From: Flavobacterium sp. UBA6195
GTDB taxonomy: Bacteria; Bacteroidota; Bacteroidia; Flavobacteriales; Flavobacteriaceae
Direction of reading: 5' to 3'
NCBI RefSeq assembly: GCF_002422095.1
Contig: NZ_DITB01000124.1
Location: 1 to 42,788 of the forward strand
Length of the DNA: 42,788 nucleotides
Numbering within the stretch: the stretch's first letter is position 1; every line of letters starts with the position of its first letter. The translations under genes were made by a program, and so were the position numbers. Positions 30,054-37,963 of the stretch are shown here, piece after piece. The notes under the pieces were generated by a model. The model was given only the letters and a program-made list of their open reading frames with translations. It did no database searches and was not told the DNA's origin.

Positions 30054-30827
30054 ATGAACACACGCCAACAACAACTACAAGCTTTCAACCGACTTTTAGA
30101 TATCATGGACGATTTGCGCGAAAAATGTCCGTGGGATAAAAAGCAAACACTTGAAAGTCTACGTCATTTAACGATTGAAGAAACCTATGAATTAGGCGAT
30201 GCTATTCTAGATAACGATTTGGAAGAAATCAAGAAAGAGTTAGGTGATGTATTGTTACACATTGTGTTTTATGCGAAAATAGGAAGCGAAACCAATGCGT
30301 TTGATATTGGCGATGTAGCGAATTCCATTTGCGATAAATTAATCGATCGTCATCCGCATATTTATGGCGATGTGGTAGTTGCGAACGAAGATGAAGTAAA
30401 GCAAAATTGGGAAAAACTAAAACTGAAAGAAGGCAAGAAATCAGTATTAGAAGGTGTGCCTAAAAGTTTACCAGCATTAGTAAAAGCAAGTCGCATTCAA
30501 GATAAGGTAAAAGGTGTTGGATTTGATTGGGAAGAACCGCACCAAGTGTGGGACAAAGTACAAGAAGAACTAAACGAACTCCAAGTTGAGGTACAAGCCG
30601 GCAATCAAGACAAAATAGAAGCCGAATTTGGAGATGTTTTGTTCTCCATGATAAATTACGCAAGATTCTTAAAAGTAAACCCAGAAGACGCCTTAGAACG
30701 CACCAATAAAAAATTCATCAAACGTTTCCAATATTTAGAAAGCAAAGCCACCGAATTAGGCAAACCGTTAATGGATATGACGCTAGCGGAAATGGATGTT
30801 TTTTGGGAAGAAGCGAAGAAGTTGTAG
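30054..30827 (+). CDS. mazG: Nucleoside triphosphate pyrophosphohydrolase MazG
   Basis: A 257-aa all-helical enzyme hydrolysing NTPs to NMP and pyrophosphate, a housecleaning and stress-related activity. Two MazG domains are visible. The first has CPWDKKQTLESLRHLTIEE (split: CPWDKKQT, HLTIEETYELGDAI) and ELGDVLLHIVFYAKI with the metal-binding EExxE/D and ExxD pattern. The second (~170-250) has ELNELQVEVQAG and EAEFGDVLFSMINYARFL. The length matches E. coli MazG. No mazEF genes are nearby; in Bacteroidetes MazG normally stands apart from them. No terminator follows; the next 377 nt are repeats. Confidence 0.95.
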   Translation: MNTRQQQLQAFNRLLDIMDDLREKCPWDKKQTLESLRHLTIEETYELGDAILDNDLEEIKKELGDVLLHIVFYAKIGSETNAFDIGDVANSICDKLIDRHPHIYGDVVVANEDEVKQNWEKLKLKEGKKSVLEGVPKSLPALVKASRIQDKVKGVGFDWEEPHQVWDKVQEELNELQVEVQAGNQDKIEAEFGDVLFSMINYARFLKVNPEDALERTNKKFIKRFQYLESKATELGKPLMDMTLAEMDVFWEEAKKL

Positions 30828-30853
30828 TGTTCAGTGGTCAGTCGCAGTGTTCA
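30828..30853. repeat. 7-nt periodic repeat directly after mazG
   Basis: Units TGTTCAG and TGGTCAG are followed by a 6-nt TCGCAG and a further TGTTCA, starting at the base after the mazG stop. It shares the CAGTCGC word with the tract at 16941. Confidence 0.7.
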
Positions 30854-30858
30854 TGTTT

Positions 30859-30897
30859 AACCACAAGGAGCACAAAGAAGGCACTAAGTACGCAAAG
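30859..30897. repeat. Phased CACAAAG-word array
   Basis: Four related words, CACAAGG (30862), CACAAAG (30871), CACTAAG (30882) and CGCAAAG (30891), are spaced 9, 11 and 9 nt apart, about one helical turn. Confidence 0.65.
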
Positions 30898-30908
30898 TTT
30901 TTAAAGTG

Positions 30909-30983
30909 CAGTTTGTCATGCTGAGGTAACGAAGCATCACATAACGCATATCACGCACAGTTTGTAATGCTGTCAAGCATCTC
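30909..30983. repeat. Two direct copies of a GTCATGCTG hairpin element
   Basis: CAGTTTGTCATGCTGAGG...AAGCATC (30909-30938) and CAGTTTGTAATGCTG...AAGCATCTC (30958-30983). Each forms a 5-bp ATGCT/AGCAT stem with a 10-nt and a 4-nt loop respectively. Relatives occur at 36283-36344. Confidence 0.7.
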
Positions 30984-30987
30984 TTTT

Positions 30988-31097
30988 ATGCCATCCCTTC
31001 GGTATTTTTACCTGCTATATTACTTTATGTTACCCATATTTCATGCCTAACGGCATTTTACAACAGTTGTATTCACTTTTTTTAGTTCCTTTGGAAC
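30988..31097. repeat. Group of three short hairpins
   Basis: ATGCC/GGTAT (30988-31005), ATGCC-TAAC-GGCAT (31043-31056) and GTTCC-TTT-GGAAC (31085-31097). They look like pieces of a larger dispersed element, but only the hairpins are directly visible. Confidence 0.5.
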
Positions 31098-31204
31098 GGG
31101 AAATCGGTAAAATAAACACAACGATTAGGAAGTTCTGTAAAGACGATATATTAGTGTGTTATGAAAATGATTGTCATGTTAGAAAAATAAATTGATTTAC
31201 CTTT

Positions 31205-32131
31205 TTAATTTTCGTCTAAAATAATTTCAATTTCTCTAATTTCAACGTTAGTATTTCCATCTAAACTTACATTTGTAACTTGCATTGAATATAAAGGCCA
31301 ACCCGTATTGTGAATAGAACTTGTTAAAATGATGCTGTGCTCTAGTTTTTCAATATCTTTTTTATCCTTAGCACTTATTTTTTGTTCAGTTATTTTTTCT
31401 CCAAAACGTATTGCTTCCTTCGCAAGTTGTTCTTGATTTACATATTGTTCGAGTAATAGTACGACAAAATCGTTATCCTCAGAAATTTCGGTTAATTCAA
31501 CATAAACTTTTGCGTCAAAGGGATCGCCACCCAAAAGATTATCAACTTTTAAATCACCCTCTAAAACCTCATTTAATTTATACGCCCCACCATGAAAATT
31601 ATAAAATTGATTAATGTCTTTTGTAGTGGTACTATTTACAGCCGATTTTTCAGTGTACAAGGTTTCAAATTTTTTAATTAATGCAACTAACTCTTTGTCA
31701 GACTTTGAAATTTCTTTTTTAAGTATATCAAGTGTCTTTTGATAATCTCTAGTTAACTCTTCTAAATTTAAAATTTCTTTGAAACCTCCCATTTCATCTG
31801 TTTTGAAAATAATTTTTCTATTTTCATTTACAGAGATAATTTTTGAAAGTAGGGGATGTTTAACATTGGTTTTAAAATCAGAATACTGCCATTCAATTGT
31901 GTAAGAGTTAGCTGTTGAGTCAGTAATTTTAATATTCAGTGTAAAGTCTACTTTACTTTTTAAAATAGAATCATTCCCAGTTACTTTGTATTTGGAATGT
32001 GTGATTTTGTATTGTTGCTCTTCGTTCAAATCCCAATAGCCAATGGCTTGAAAAGTGGAATCTTTTGGATTGATTTGACTTAAAGAATAGTTAGAAACTA
32101 AAAAGATAAAAAGGATAAAGATGTTTTTCAT
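31205..32131 (-). CDS. Hypothetical exported protein
   Basis: I do not recognise this 308-aa protein. A signal peptide (residues 1-18, FILFIFLVSNYSLSQ) without a lipobox suggests a periplasmic location. Residues 30-105 are beta-rich (YKITHSKYKVTG, VDFTLNIKITD, SYTIEWQYSDF). Residues ~115-165 form a charged helix pair (LEELTRDYQKTLDILKKEIS), and after a Gly-rich loop (FHGGAYKLNEVLEGDL) strands return, ending NVEIREIEIILDEN. The plan resembles DUF-type lipid- or sugar-binding barrels, but no motif supports a function. It follows the DUF349 gene across a terminator, and no promoter of its own was found. Confidence 0.75.
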   Translation of the reverse strand: MKNIFILFIFLVSNYSLSQINPKDSTFQAIGYWDLNEEQQYKITHSKYKVTGNDSILKSKVDFTLNIKITDSTANSYTIEWQYSDFKTNVKHPLLSKIISVNENRKIIFKTDEMGGFKEILNLEELTRDYQKTLDILKKEISKSDKELVALIKKFETLYTEKSAVNSTTTKDINQFYNFHGGAYKLNEVLEGDLKVDNLLGGDPFDAKVYVELTEISEDNDFVVLLLEQYVNQEQLAKEAIRFGEKITEQKISAKDKKDIEKLEHSIILTSSIHNTGWPLYSMQVTNVSLDGNTNVEIREIEIILDEN

Positions 32132-32144
32132 AGAGTTTTTTTTG

Positions 32145-32171
32145 AAAAATCCCGAGCCTAAACCCGGGATT
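32145..32171 (-). terminator. Terminator of the DUF349 gene
   Basis: AATCCCG (minus strand, 32171-32165) pairs with CGGGATT (32154-32148), followed by a short T run, 6 nt beyond the stop codon. Confidence 0.85.
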
Positions 32172-32176
32172 CCATC

Positions 32177-34060
32177 TTACATATTTTTAATTTGCTGTAG
32201 CTTTTCTTTCCACAATTTCAGGTCGTCTTTGTGGCGTTCAATGTTTTTCTGAACTTCTTTAATAAAAGGATTTTCACCTTTCGAACTACTGCTAATAAAC
32301 TGAATATTATTCTCTAATTGGAAAATTTCGCTTTGTACTTCGTCGATTTTCTTTCTGATGAAGAACTGCTCTTGTTCTAAAGCTCTGCGGTCGTCGCCTT
32401 CTGCTAATTGCTCTAAGCGATTGTTAAAACGCATCATTTCGGTGTCTTTTTTAGACATACTTAGTTTTTCAAACAAAGCATCTAAAATCTTATTGAATTT
32501 TCCTTCGATGTGTCTTCTGTTAAAAGGCACTTTTCCAAAGGTTTTCCAAGTTGCAATGTGTGCTTTTATCGCATCTAAATCCGCTTTGTGTTCGCCCGTT
32601 AAAGCGAATGATTTCAACTCTTCTAAGAATGCTTTTTTCTTTTCAAATGCTTCTACCTCTTCACTAGTTTCGGCATTTCTTGCTTCGTGCATTCTGTCGA
32701 AATACGCATTACAAGCATCTTTAAAGTCTTTCCAAACACTGTCCGAATATTTACGAGGTACGTGCCCAATTTTCTTCCAATCGTCTTGAATTTTCTTCAT
32801 AATTGGAGTTGTAGCAGCGAAATCAGAACTGTCTTGTAACGATTTGGCTTTTTCTACTAAGGCTAACTTTTTATTTAAGTTTTCGTGTTGCTCGTGTTTG
32901 ATGTCTTTATAGAAAACGTTTTTATTCGCATTAAAAGCTCGAACCGCATTTTTAAAGTTAGCCCAAGTTTCCTCTGTTACTTCCGCTGGCACTTTTCCTG
33001 CTTTAAAGAATGCTTCACGCAACGCTTCCATTTTCTGAATTTGCGCTTGCCATCCACTGTGCGAATCGATTTTCTCGTTTCCTAAAGCGATGATTTGCGA
33101 AATAATTTCGTTTTTAACCGCTAAGTTGTCTGATTCTTTTGCTCTTGCTTCAGCATATAAACCTTCACGTTTATCGTGCATTTGTTTGGTAATTTCGCTG
33201 AATTCGTTCCAAATCGCTTCTCTGTGTTCACGATCAACCGGACCAATTTCTTCTTTCCAAACGCGGTGTAACAATTGCAATTCACGGAACGCTTTCATTA
33301 CGTCAGTTTCGTTCAACAATTCTTTTGCTTTGGAAATTATAGCTTGCTTTTGCTCTAAATTGTTTTTCAAATCTAAATCACGCGCTTCTTTGTCTAAATG
33401 CATGATGTCGTAAAAACGCTCCATGTGAAAATGGTAGTTGTTCCACAAGATGTTGTATTTATCTCTTGGAATTGCACCTGCATTTTTCCAACGCTCACGA
33501 ATGTCGTTTACTTTCTTGAACATATCGCTAATGCTCGAATCACCAGAATCGATTAAGTTTTTCAACTCTTCAATTAAGTTTTCACGAACGGCGAAATTTT
33601 GCTCTAAATTGTTTTGTAATTGTTTGAAGTGTTTCGCTTTACTAGCTTTGTACGCGTTGTAAATGCCATCAAACTTATTTTTTAAAGGAAAGTGATACTC
33701 AAAATCTAAACCTTCTTCGTTGTTTTGAGCTAAGAATTCCTCTTTTTTCTCGTCTATAAAATGGTGGTATTTGTCCGAAAAAGCTTTTCTAATCCCTTCT
33801 ACATGGTCTTTAATTGCCATTACTTTTTCGTTGTTGACTAATTTTTCCAGCTCATCGGTTAAGGCTTCCATCGACATTGCATCGTAATCCAATACCGGAA
33901 TTTCGTGCTTTTCTTTTATCGAATCATCTTCGCTTTCTTCCGCATTAGAATTGTCTATTTCCTCTAATACCGATTGACTAATAATGGTAACACCATCTAA
34001 TTGTTCCATTTGGTCTTGTCCATCTGCGTTTTGCAGGTTATCATGTGTTGCTTCTGACAT
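32177..34060 (-). CDS. DUF349 repeat protein
   Basis: A 627-aa cytoplasmic, almost entirely helical protein built of five DUF349 repeats of about 70 residues. Each is marked by a Trp-containing start and a P-x(5)-W/F helix: RERWKNAGAIPRDKYNILW, HRVWKEEIGPVDREHREAIW, REAFFKAGKVPAEVTEETW, QDDWKKIGHVPRKYSDSVW and IATWKTFGKVPFNRRHIEG. Residues 1-60 are acidic and disordered. The C-terminal ~80 residues form a coiled coil (EQEQFFIRKKIDEVQSEIFQ...). The function is unknown in Bacteroidetes; repeats of this type occur in proteins linked to nucleic acids and stress responses in other phyla. It has its own promoter and terminator. Confidence 0.92.
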   Translation of the reverse strand: MSEATHDNLQNADGQDQMEQLDGVTIISQSVLEEIDNSNAEESEDDSIKEKHEIPVLDYDAMSMEALTDELEKLVNNEKVMAIKDHVEGIRKAFSDKYHHFIDEKKEEFLAQNNEEGLDFEYHFPLKNKFDGIYNAYKASKAKHFKQLQNNLEQNFAVRENLIEELKNLIDSGDSSISDMFKKVNDIRERWKNAGAIPRDKYNILWNNYHFHMERFYDIMHLDKEARDLDLKNNLEQKQAIISKAKELLNETDVMKAFRELQLLHRVWKEEIGPVDREHREAIWNEFSEITKQMHDKREGLYAEARAKESDNLAVKNEIISQIIALGNEKIDSHSGWQAQIQKMEALREAFFKAGKVPAEVTEETWANFKNAVRAFNANKNVFYKDIKHEQHENLNKKLALVEKAKSLQDSSDFAATTPIMKKIQDDWKKIGHVPRKYSDSVWKDFKDACNAYFDRMHEARNAETSEEVEAFEKKKAFLEELKSFALTGEHKADLDAIKAHIATWKTFGKVPFNRRHIEGKFNKILDALFEKLSMSKKDTEMMRFNNRLEQLAEGDDRRALEQEQFFIRKKIDEVQSEIFQLENNIQFISSSSKGENPFIKEVQKNIERHKDDLKLWKEKLQQIKNM

Positions 34061-34091
34061 TGTGTAAATGCTTAAGGTTACTAATAAGGTG

Positions 34092-34121
34092 TGAAGATAC
34101 TAAAGCACTGCGTAAATTCAA
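34092..34121 (-). promoter_or_regulatory. Probable promoter of the DUF349 gene
   Basis: TTG (34119-34121), 19 nt, then TATCTTCA (34099-34092), two bases off TAnnTTTG, 31 nt before the ATG. Confidence 0.45.
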
Positions 34122-34189
34122 AAAAAATCGAATAATAATCGCTTATTTTCTTTAAAACGAGTGTTTTGGGCTTCCTTGCCATCCATTTT

Positions 34190-34237
34190 CCCGCTATCCG
34201 CTATATTCGCCAAGGCGAGATGTCGCTCCTATCGGGG
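34190..34237. repeat. Dispersed hairpin repeat, relative of 8495-8579
   Basis: CCCGCTATCCGCTATATTC and GATGTCGCTCCTATCGGGG flank a perfect inner hairpin TCGCC-AA-GGCGA. The flanks correspond to the reverse complement of the 8.5-kb element (GGGCTATTCGCTATATC ... GATGCCGCTGCTATCCC); the central part differs. Confidence 0.62.
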
Positions 34238-34384
34238 TTAGATAGCCATCAAAAGGCTTTCTTGGGATTGGTTCTTTGAAGAAGTTTTGTTTCAGAATAA
34301 ACGTACAATTAAATGTGTTCTATGTCAAGTGCAACGCCTAAATTCAACGCATAGTTTTTCTAATGTGTCTATGTGTTTAAAAGA

Positions 34385-34432
34385 AATCAGTTGCAATCAG
34401 CGCTTGAAAATCTGTCTAATCCGCGTGCTAAT
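34385..34432. repeat. AATCAG / AATCNGCG word array
   Basis: AATCAG at 34385 and 34395 (the latter extending to AATCAGCG), ATCTG near 34410, AATCCGCG at 34419 and AATCT at 34429 recur about every 10 nt and end at the aroE stop codon. The words match those of the inverted repeats at 20651 and 21066. Confidence 0.55.
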
Positions 34433-35188
34433 CTACTCATTCCAAATCTTCCAAGCCTTTTCTGCCTGTAAAACCAACATTTCGTAACCGTTTTTCGTCA
34501 CGGCGCCTTGAGCTTTGGCTTTTCTTAAAAATGAGGTTTCTTCTGGATTGTAAATTAAGTCGTAAGCAATATGTTTTTTGGTAAACAAACTGTAATCTAA
34601 ATTCGGACAATCGTCTACATTCGGATGTGTTCCTACTGGAGTAGTGTTGATGATAATTGTGTACTCTTCAAAAATAGAAGCATCTAATTCTTCGTATTTG
34701 TATTGAAATTCATCAGCCGTTCTGGAAACAAAATCATATTCAATTTTCAAGCTTCGTAAAGCGTAAGCAATGGCTTTACTTGCACCACCCGTTCCTAAAA
34801 TTAATGCTTTTTTATGATGCTCTTTCAATAAAGGTTGTATCGATTTTTTGAATCCGTGATAATCGGTGTTGTAACCTTTTAGTTTTTTCTTTTTGGAAAT
34901 GGTTATGCAGTTTACAGCGCCTATTTTCTTAGCTGTTTTTGATAATTTATCCAAATATGGAATAATCTCTTCTTTGTAGGGAATAGTAACATTTAAACCA
35001 CGTAAACCTTTAATTTCTGTGATTATTTTGGGAAACTCTTTAATGTTTTCAATATCGTAATTTTTGTATTCACAATTGTCAAAATGACCAATTTCAAACT
35101 TCTCATTGAAATATTTTTTTGAAAAAGAATAGCTAATATTTTGGCCAATTAAGCCAAATTTCAACTGTTTTTTTGTTTTCTTTTTCAT
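34433..35188 (-). CDS. aroE: Shikimate dehydrogenase
   Basis: A 251-aa cytoplasmic NADPH-dependent enzyme reducing 3-dehydroshikimate to shikimate in aromatic amino-acid synthesis. The substrate domain has FGLIGQNISYSFSKKYFNE (the SxS loop here is Ser-Tyr-Ser), NVTIPYKEEI (catalytic Lys) and GAVNCITISKKKKLKGYNTDYHGF (split: GAVNCI, GYNTDYHGF with catalytic Asp). The cofactor domain has ALILGTGGASKAIAYAL, the SRT segment that follows the second strand, and NTTPVGTHP. The C-terminus GYEMLVLQAEKAWKIW is standard. The length is slightly short but complete. The stop codon is at the end of a repeat array. Confidence 0.94.
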   Translation of the reverse strand: MKKKTKKQLKFGLIGQNISYSFSKKYFNEKFEIGHFDNCEYKNYDIENIKEFPKIITEIKGLRGLNVTIPYKEEIIPYLDKLSKTAKKIGAVNCITISKKKKLKGYNTDYHGFKKSIQPLLKEHHKKALILGTGGASKAIAYALRSLKIEYDFVSRTADEFQYKYEELDASIFEEYTIIINTTPVGTHPNVDDCPNLDYSLFTKKHIAYDLIYNPEETSFLRKAKAQGAVTKNGYEMLVLQAEKAWKIWNE

Positions 35189-35216
35189 TGGTATTGAGTT
35201 AAAAATTACTATTTAT

Positions 35217-35224
35217 CAAATATA
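35217..35224 (-). promoter_or_regulatory. -7 box upstream of aroE
   Basis: TATATTTG on the minus strand fits TAnnTTTG, 28 nt before the ATG. No TTG at the -33 distance. Confidence 0.48.
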
Positions 35225-35275
35225 ATCAGACTCATGTTTTTATTTGTTACATGAATGTTATTTTTTTTAATAATT

Positions 35276-36244
35276 TTAGTTTTTTCCTAGTTTACTTGCC
35301 ATTTTTTCCATTCCAAAAATCAATATAAATCCTAAAATGGCTAATATAACAGCCATCGCAATTTGCGGTTCACCATTGAAATTTTGGGGTAAAATACTTT
35401 GGTCAATATAGGGCACCACTTCGCCATGACTATTGATTCTGGTTTCTAAAACTTCTTTCCAAGGCCAAACTTTATTTAATGAACCTACCATAAATCCTAC
35501 TAACAATGTTAGGGTGGTATTTTTATGATTAGCAAACATCCAGTGTAATACTTTAGAAAATGATTTTAATCCGATAATGCAGCCAAGTGCAAAAATGCCT
35601 AATTTTAATAAAGCTTGTGTTAAGATTTCTGAATTGGCTGAAGTTAATCCTTCTCTGAAAGTATTGATTGTTCCAATTACGGTTTCATATGAACCCATTA
35701 AAAGTAAAATAAAAGCGCCAGAAATTCCGGGTAAAATCATGGCAATAATCGCAATAAATCCGGATAAAAATAAATACCAATAACTATCAGGAGAACTCAC
35801 TGGTCGAGCAATAGTAATGTAATACGAAATCGTAATTCCTATCAATAAAAAAAGGATGTCAACTAATTTCCAACTCGTAATTTCTTTCCAAATTAGTGTA
35901 ATACTGGCTATAATTAAACCAAAGAAAAAAGACCAAACTAAAATAGGTTGGGTTTCCAATAAATGGGTTATCACTTTAGAAAAAGTCAAAATACTGATTC
36001 CAATTCCGGTTAATAAAGCCAATAAAAAACTACCGTTTACTTGTTTCCAAGCCGCTTTTAATCCGTCTTTTTTTAATGTTTTTATGACAGAAAGATTCAC
36101 ATTGTTAATGCTATCAATCAATTCTTGATAAATTCCAGAAATAAAAGCAATAGTTCCACCAGAAACACCTGGAACAACATCGGCAGCACCCATGGCTAAA
36201 CCTTTAAGCGTAATAATCAAATAATCAGGAAATAGTTTTCTCAT
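35276..36244 (-). CDS. DUF368 membrane protein (polyprenyl-phosphate transporter family)
   Basis: A 322-aa protein with eight to nine membrane helices. The DUF368 signature is at the start: KGLAMGAADVVPGVSGGTIAFISGIY, read here as GAADVVPGVSGGT, and a related second copy is MILPGISGAFILLLMGSYE (near residues 165-185). The two PG-x-SG motifs in opposite halves suggest an inverted-repeat transporter fold. DUF368 members were reported (PopT) to return undecaprenyl phosphate across the membrane for peptidoglycan and polysaccharide synthesis, so a role in lipid-carrier recycling is a family-based inference. It lies between the TPR gene and aroE. From memory, some flavobacteria carry two tandem copies; only one is present here. 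Confidence 0.9.
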   Translation of the reverse strand: MRKLFPDYLIITLKGLAMGAADVVPGVSGGTIAFISGIYQELIDSINNVNLSVIKTLKKDGLKAAWKQVNGSFLLALLTGIGISILTFSKVITHLLETQPILVWSFFFGLIIASITLIWKEITSWKLVDILFLLIGITISYYITIARPVSSPDSYWYLFLSGFIAIIAMILPGISGAFILLLMGSYETVIGTINTFREGLTSANSEILTQALLKLGIFALGCIIGLKSFSKVLHWMFANHKNTTLTLLVGFMVGSLNKVWPWKEVLETRINSHGEVVPYIDQSILPQNFNGEPQIAMAVILAILGFILIFGMEKMASKLGKN

Positions 36245-36282
36245 TGCAATAAATAGTAATTTTTCAAAAGTTAACAGTTGTC

Positions 36283-36344
36283 ATTCTGAACTTGTTTCAG
36301 AATCTTAATTTGTATCATAAAAGAAGCTGAAACGAGTTCAGCTT
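36283..36344. repeat. Inverted pair of CTGAA-N5-TTCAG hairpins
   Basis: ATTCTGAA-CTTGT-TTCAGAAT (36283-36303) and AAGCTGAA-ACGAG-TTCAGCTT (36324-36344) are each perfect 8-bp stems with 5-nt loops. They are inverted relative to each other and bordered by TTGTC and GACAA. The pair lies between the TPR gene and DUF368 and may act as a terminator or mRNA-end structure. Confidence 0.8.
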
Positions 36345-36376
36345 GACAAATAGTTTTTTAATATGTTTTTTTATTT

Positions 36377-37771
36377 CTATTTTTTAAACTTTAATATCGT
36401 ATTCTGAACTTCTGTTCTTTCCCAAACTACTGGGAATAACTCTTGAAACAAAGTTAGGTGTTTTGATTCTAATTTCATCCCATTAATTAAATGAAGATTT
36501 CCTTTTGTAACATCGTCCATTAGGAAATACAATCCTGCCAAACGGTACTCAATTTCGTATTCATCTGGTAAAACATTGCTGGCTTCTAATAGAATTTCAA
36601 GAGCAGTTTCAAATTCACCTAAATATTGTAAAACGTCTGTCCAAAGTGTGAATGTGTCTAAATTAATATCACCACATTCAAATGCTTTGCGGTAACCATA
36701 TTCTGCTTCTTCAAAAAAATGTAAGGCACTATTTACAGCGGCAAAACGCTTCCAATATAACGAATTGTCACCATCAATTCCAATCGCTTTATTTACATAG
36801 TACAACGCTTTTTGGAAGTTTTTTTGACGAATGTAAAAATCTGTAATCGCAATCCAACCTTTGTCTAACAACGGATCTTCGTGAACTGTTTTTAAATAAT
36901 AATTTAAAGCAAATTCAAAGTTACCTAATCGCTCATAACATTTTGCCACACGAAGCAATACGAATGATGAAGGATCGTCTAATTCTAATGTAACATTATA
37001 GCAATCAATCGCTTCTTGATATTTTTTGAGTTTTTCGTATGATTTTGCTTTTTCCATGTACGCACCTAAAAAGGTTTCGTCAATTAAAGTTGCATAATCA
37101 AAAGCCCAAACTGCTTTTTCGTAGTTTTTTAATGCGTAATATTGGCGTCCTAATTGGTGCCAAGCGACTTCGCTATAGGGATTTCTGTCAATGAATCGGT
37201 TTAGATAAACGATGGCTTCTTCATTTTGATCTAAGAAATCAAAACAATACACCACGTTATAAAGTGCTGAATAATCTTCGGTGTCTTCATCTAAACATTT
37301 GATAAAATTTTCTTTAGCCATTTCTAAATTATCCATAAACAGGTATTCCATACCTATCATAGAATATACATCAGCATAATCATCTGTATATTTTAAAGCA
37401 ATTTCCAGATAAGAAATGGCCTTTTCGTGTTCGTCTCTTTTAGAATGTATGTTGGCTTTTTGAATATAGATTTCTTCGTTAGTTGGTTCAATAGCATACA
37501 ACTCATTAAGAAGCTTTTCAGCAATATCGAGTTTGTCTTCGTAAACCAACATTTCTACTTGAACTAATTTTAATCCAGTAGATTTTGGATGTTGTTCTAA
37601 ACCTAATTTTAGCGCTTTTTTGGCCAAATTCAATCGACCTGTATCCATATAATGAAGAATGATGTCTTCAAACTCTTCCGAATCAAAGAAAAAAACTTTG
37701 TTGGTTTTTAACATCGATTCAAATTTAGATAAAGACAAGCTGTTTTCTTCTTCTTCGTGACTCAAATTCAT
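36377..37771 (-). CDS. Tetratricopeptide-repeat protein
   Basis: A 464-aa cytoplasmic protein, no signal peptide, made of about eleven TPR units from residue 35 to the end. Clear units are LNLAKKALKLGLEQHPKSTG, EKAISYLEIALKYTDDYADV, YSMIGMEYLFMDNLEMAKEN, HQLGRQYYALKNYEKAVWAF, YEKLKKYQEAIDCYNVTLEL and CYERLGNFEFALNYYLKTVH. Acidic residues are abundant. The N-terminus (MNLSHEEEENSLSLS) is polar. It should act as a protein-interaction scaffold; the partner is unknown. It stands between the class III aminotransferase and DUF368 genes. Confidence 0.9.
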   Translation of the reverse strand: MNLSHEEEENSLSLSKFESMLKTNKVFFFDSEEFEDIILHYMDTGRLNLAKKALKLGLEQHPKSTGLKLVQVEMLVYEDKLDIAEKLLNELYAIEPTNEEIYIQKANIHSKRDEHEKAISYLEIALKYTDDYADVYSMIGMEYLFMDNLEMAKENFIKCLDEDTEDYSALYNVVYCFDFLDQNEEAIVYLNRFIDRNPYSEVAWHQLGRQYYALKNYEKAVWAFDYATLIDETFLGAYMEKAKSYEKLKKYQEAIDCYNVTLELDDPSSFVLLRVAKCYERLGNFEFALNYYLKTVHEDPLLDKGWIAITDFYIRQKNFQKALYYVNKAIGIDGDNSLYWKRFAAVNSALHFFEEAEYGYRKAFECGDINLDTFTLWTDVLQYLGEFETALEILLEASNVLPDEYEIEYRLAGLYFLMDDVTKGNLHLINGMKLESKHLTLFQELFPVVWERTEVQNTILKFKK

Positions 37772-37935
37772 GCGCTTCGTTTTATGATTTTATCCTTATT
37801 AAAAGTAAGGAATAATATTGGGGTAGTGGTTTTGGGTGTGAATTGTTTTAAACAATTTAATTAACAATTTACAATTGCAAGAGCAATGTCAAAAATCAAT
37901 TTCAAAATTTAGTTTGAGTTAAAAAAAACATTAAA

Positions 37936-37963
37936 CTCCCATCTTCCATCATCCATCATTTCA
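37936..37963. repeat. Four-unit 7-nt repeat at the aminotransferase stop
   Basis: Heptamers of consensus CATCCAT (variants CTCCCAT, CTTCCAT, CATTTCA) run into the stop codon of the gene ending at 37956. On the mRNA strand this reads as repeated TGATGGA. Confidence 0.8.

Larger units (their letters stand above)
30828..31204. other. Gene-free interval of 377 bp made of degenerate repeats
   Basis: No credible reading frame or RNA gene is seen. From left to right it holds a heptamer tract (30828-30853), a CACAAAG word array (30859-30897), two GTCATGCTG hairpins (30909-30983), three short hairpins (30988-31097) and an AT-rich tail before the end of the convergent exported-protein gene. Confidence 0.7.
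34061..34432. other. Gene-free interval of 372 bp with promoter and two repeat families
   Basis: It contains the DUF349 promoter (34092-34121), a hairpin repeat related to that at 8495 (34190-34237), and an AATCAG/AATCNGCG word array (34385-34432) that ends at the aroE stop. A 66-codon open frame across 34287-34487 has no family likeness and is formed by the repeats and aroE antisense. Confidence 0.7.

Noticed and set aside
30859..30897. CRISPR array
   Set aside because: Words are too short and degenerate, spacers are only 2-4 nt, and no cas genes are present anywhere in the window.
32358..32789. 143-codon open frame on the plus strand
   Set aside because: It is antisense to the DUF349 repeats, has no family likeness and no promoter; the Ser/Phe-rich composition is typical of an antisense shadow of a Lys/Glu-rich gene.
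34287..34487. 66-codon plus-strand open frame in the gap before aroE
   Set aside because: It runs through repeat words and into aroE antisense; no recognisable protein feature.
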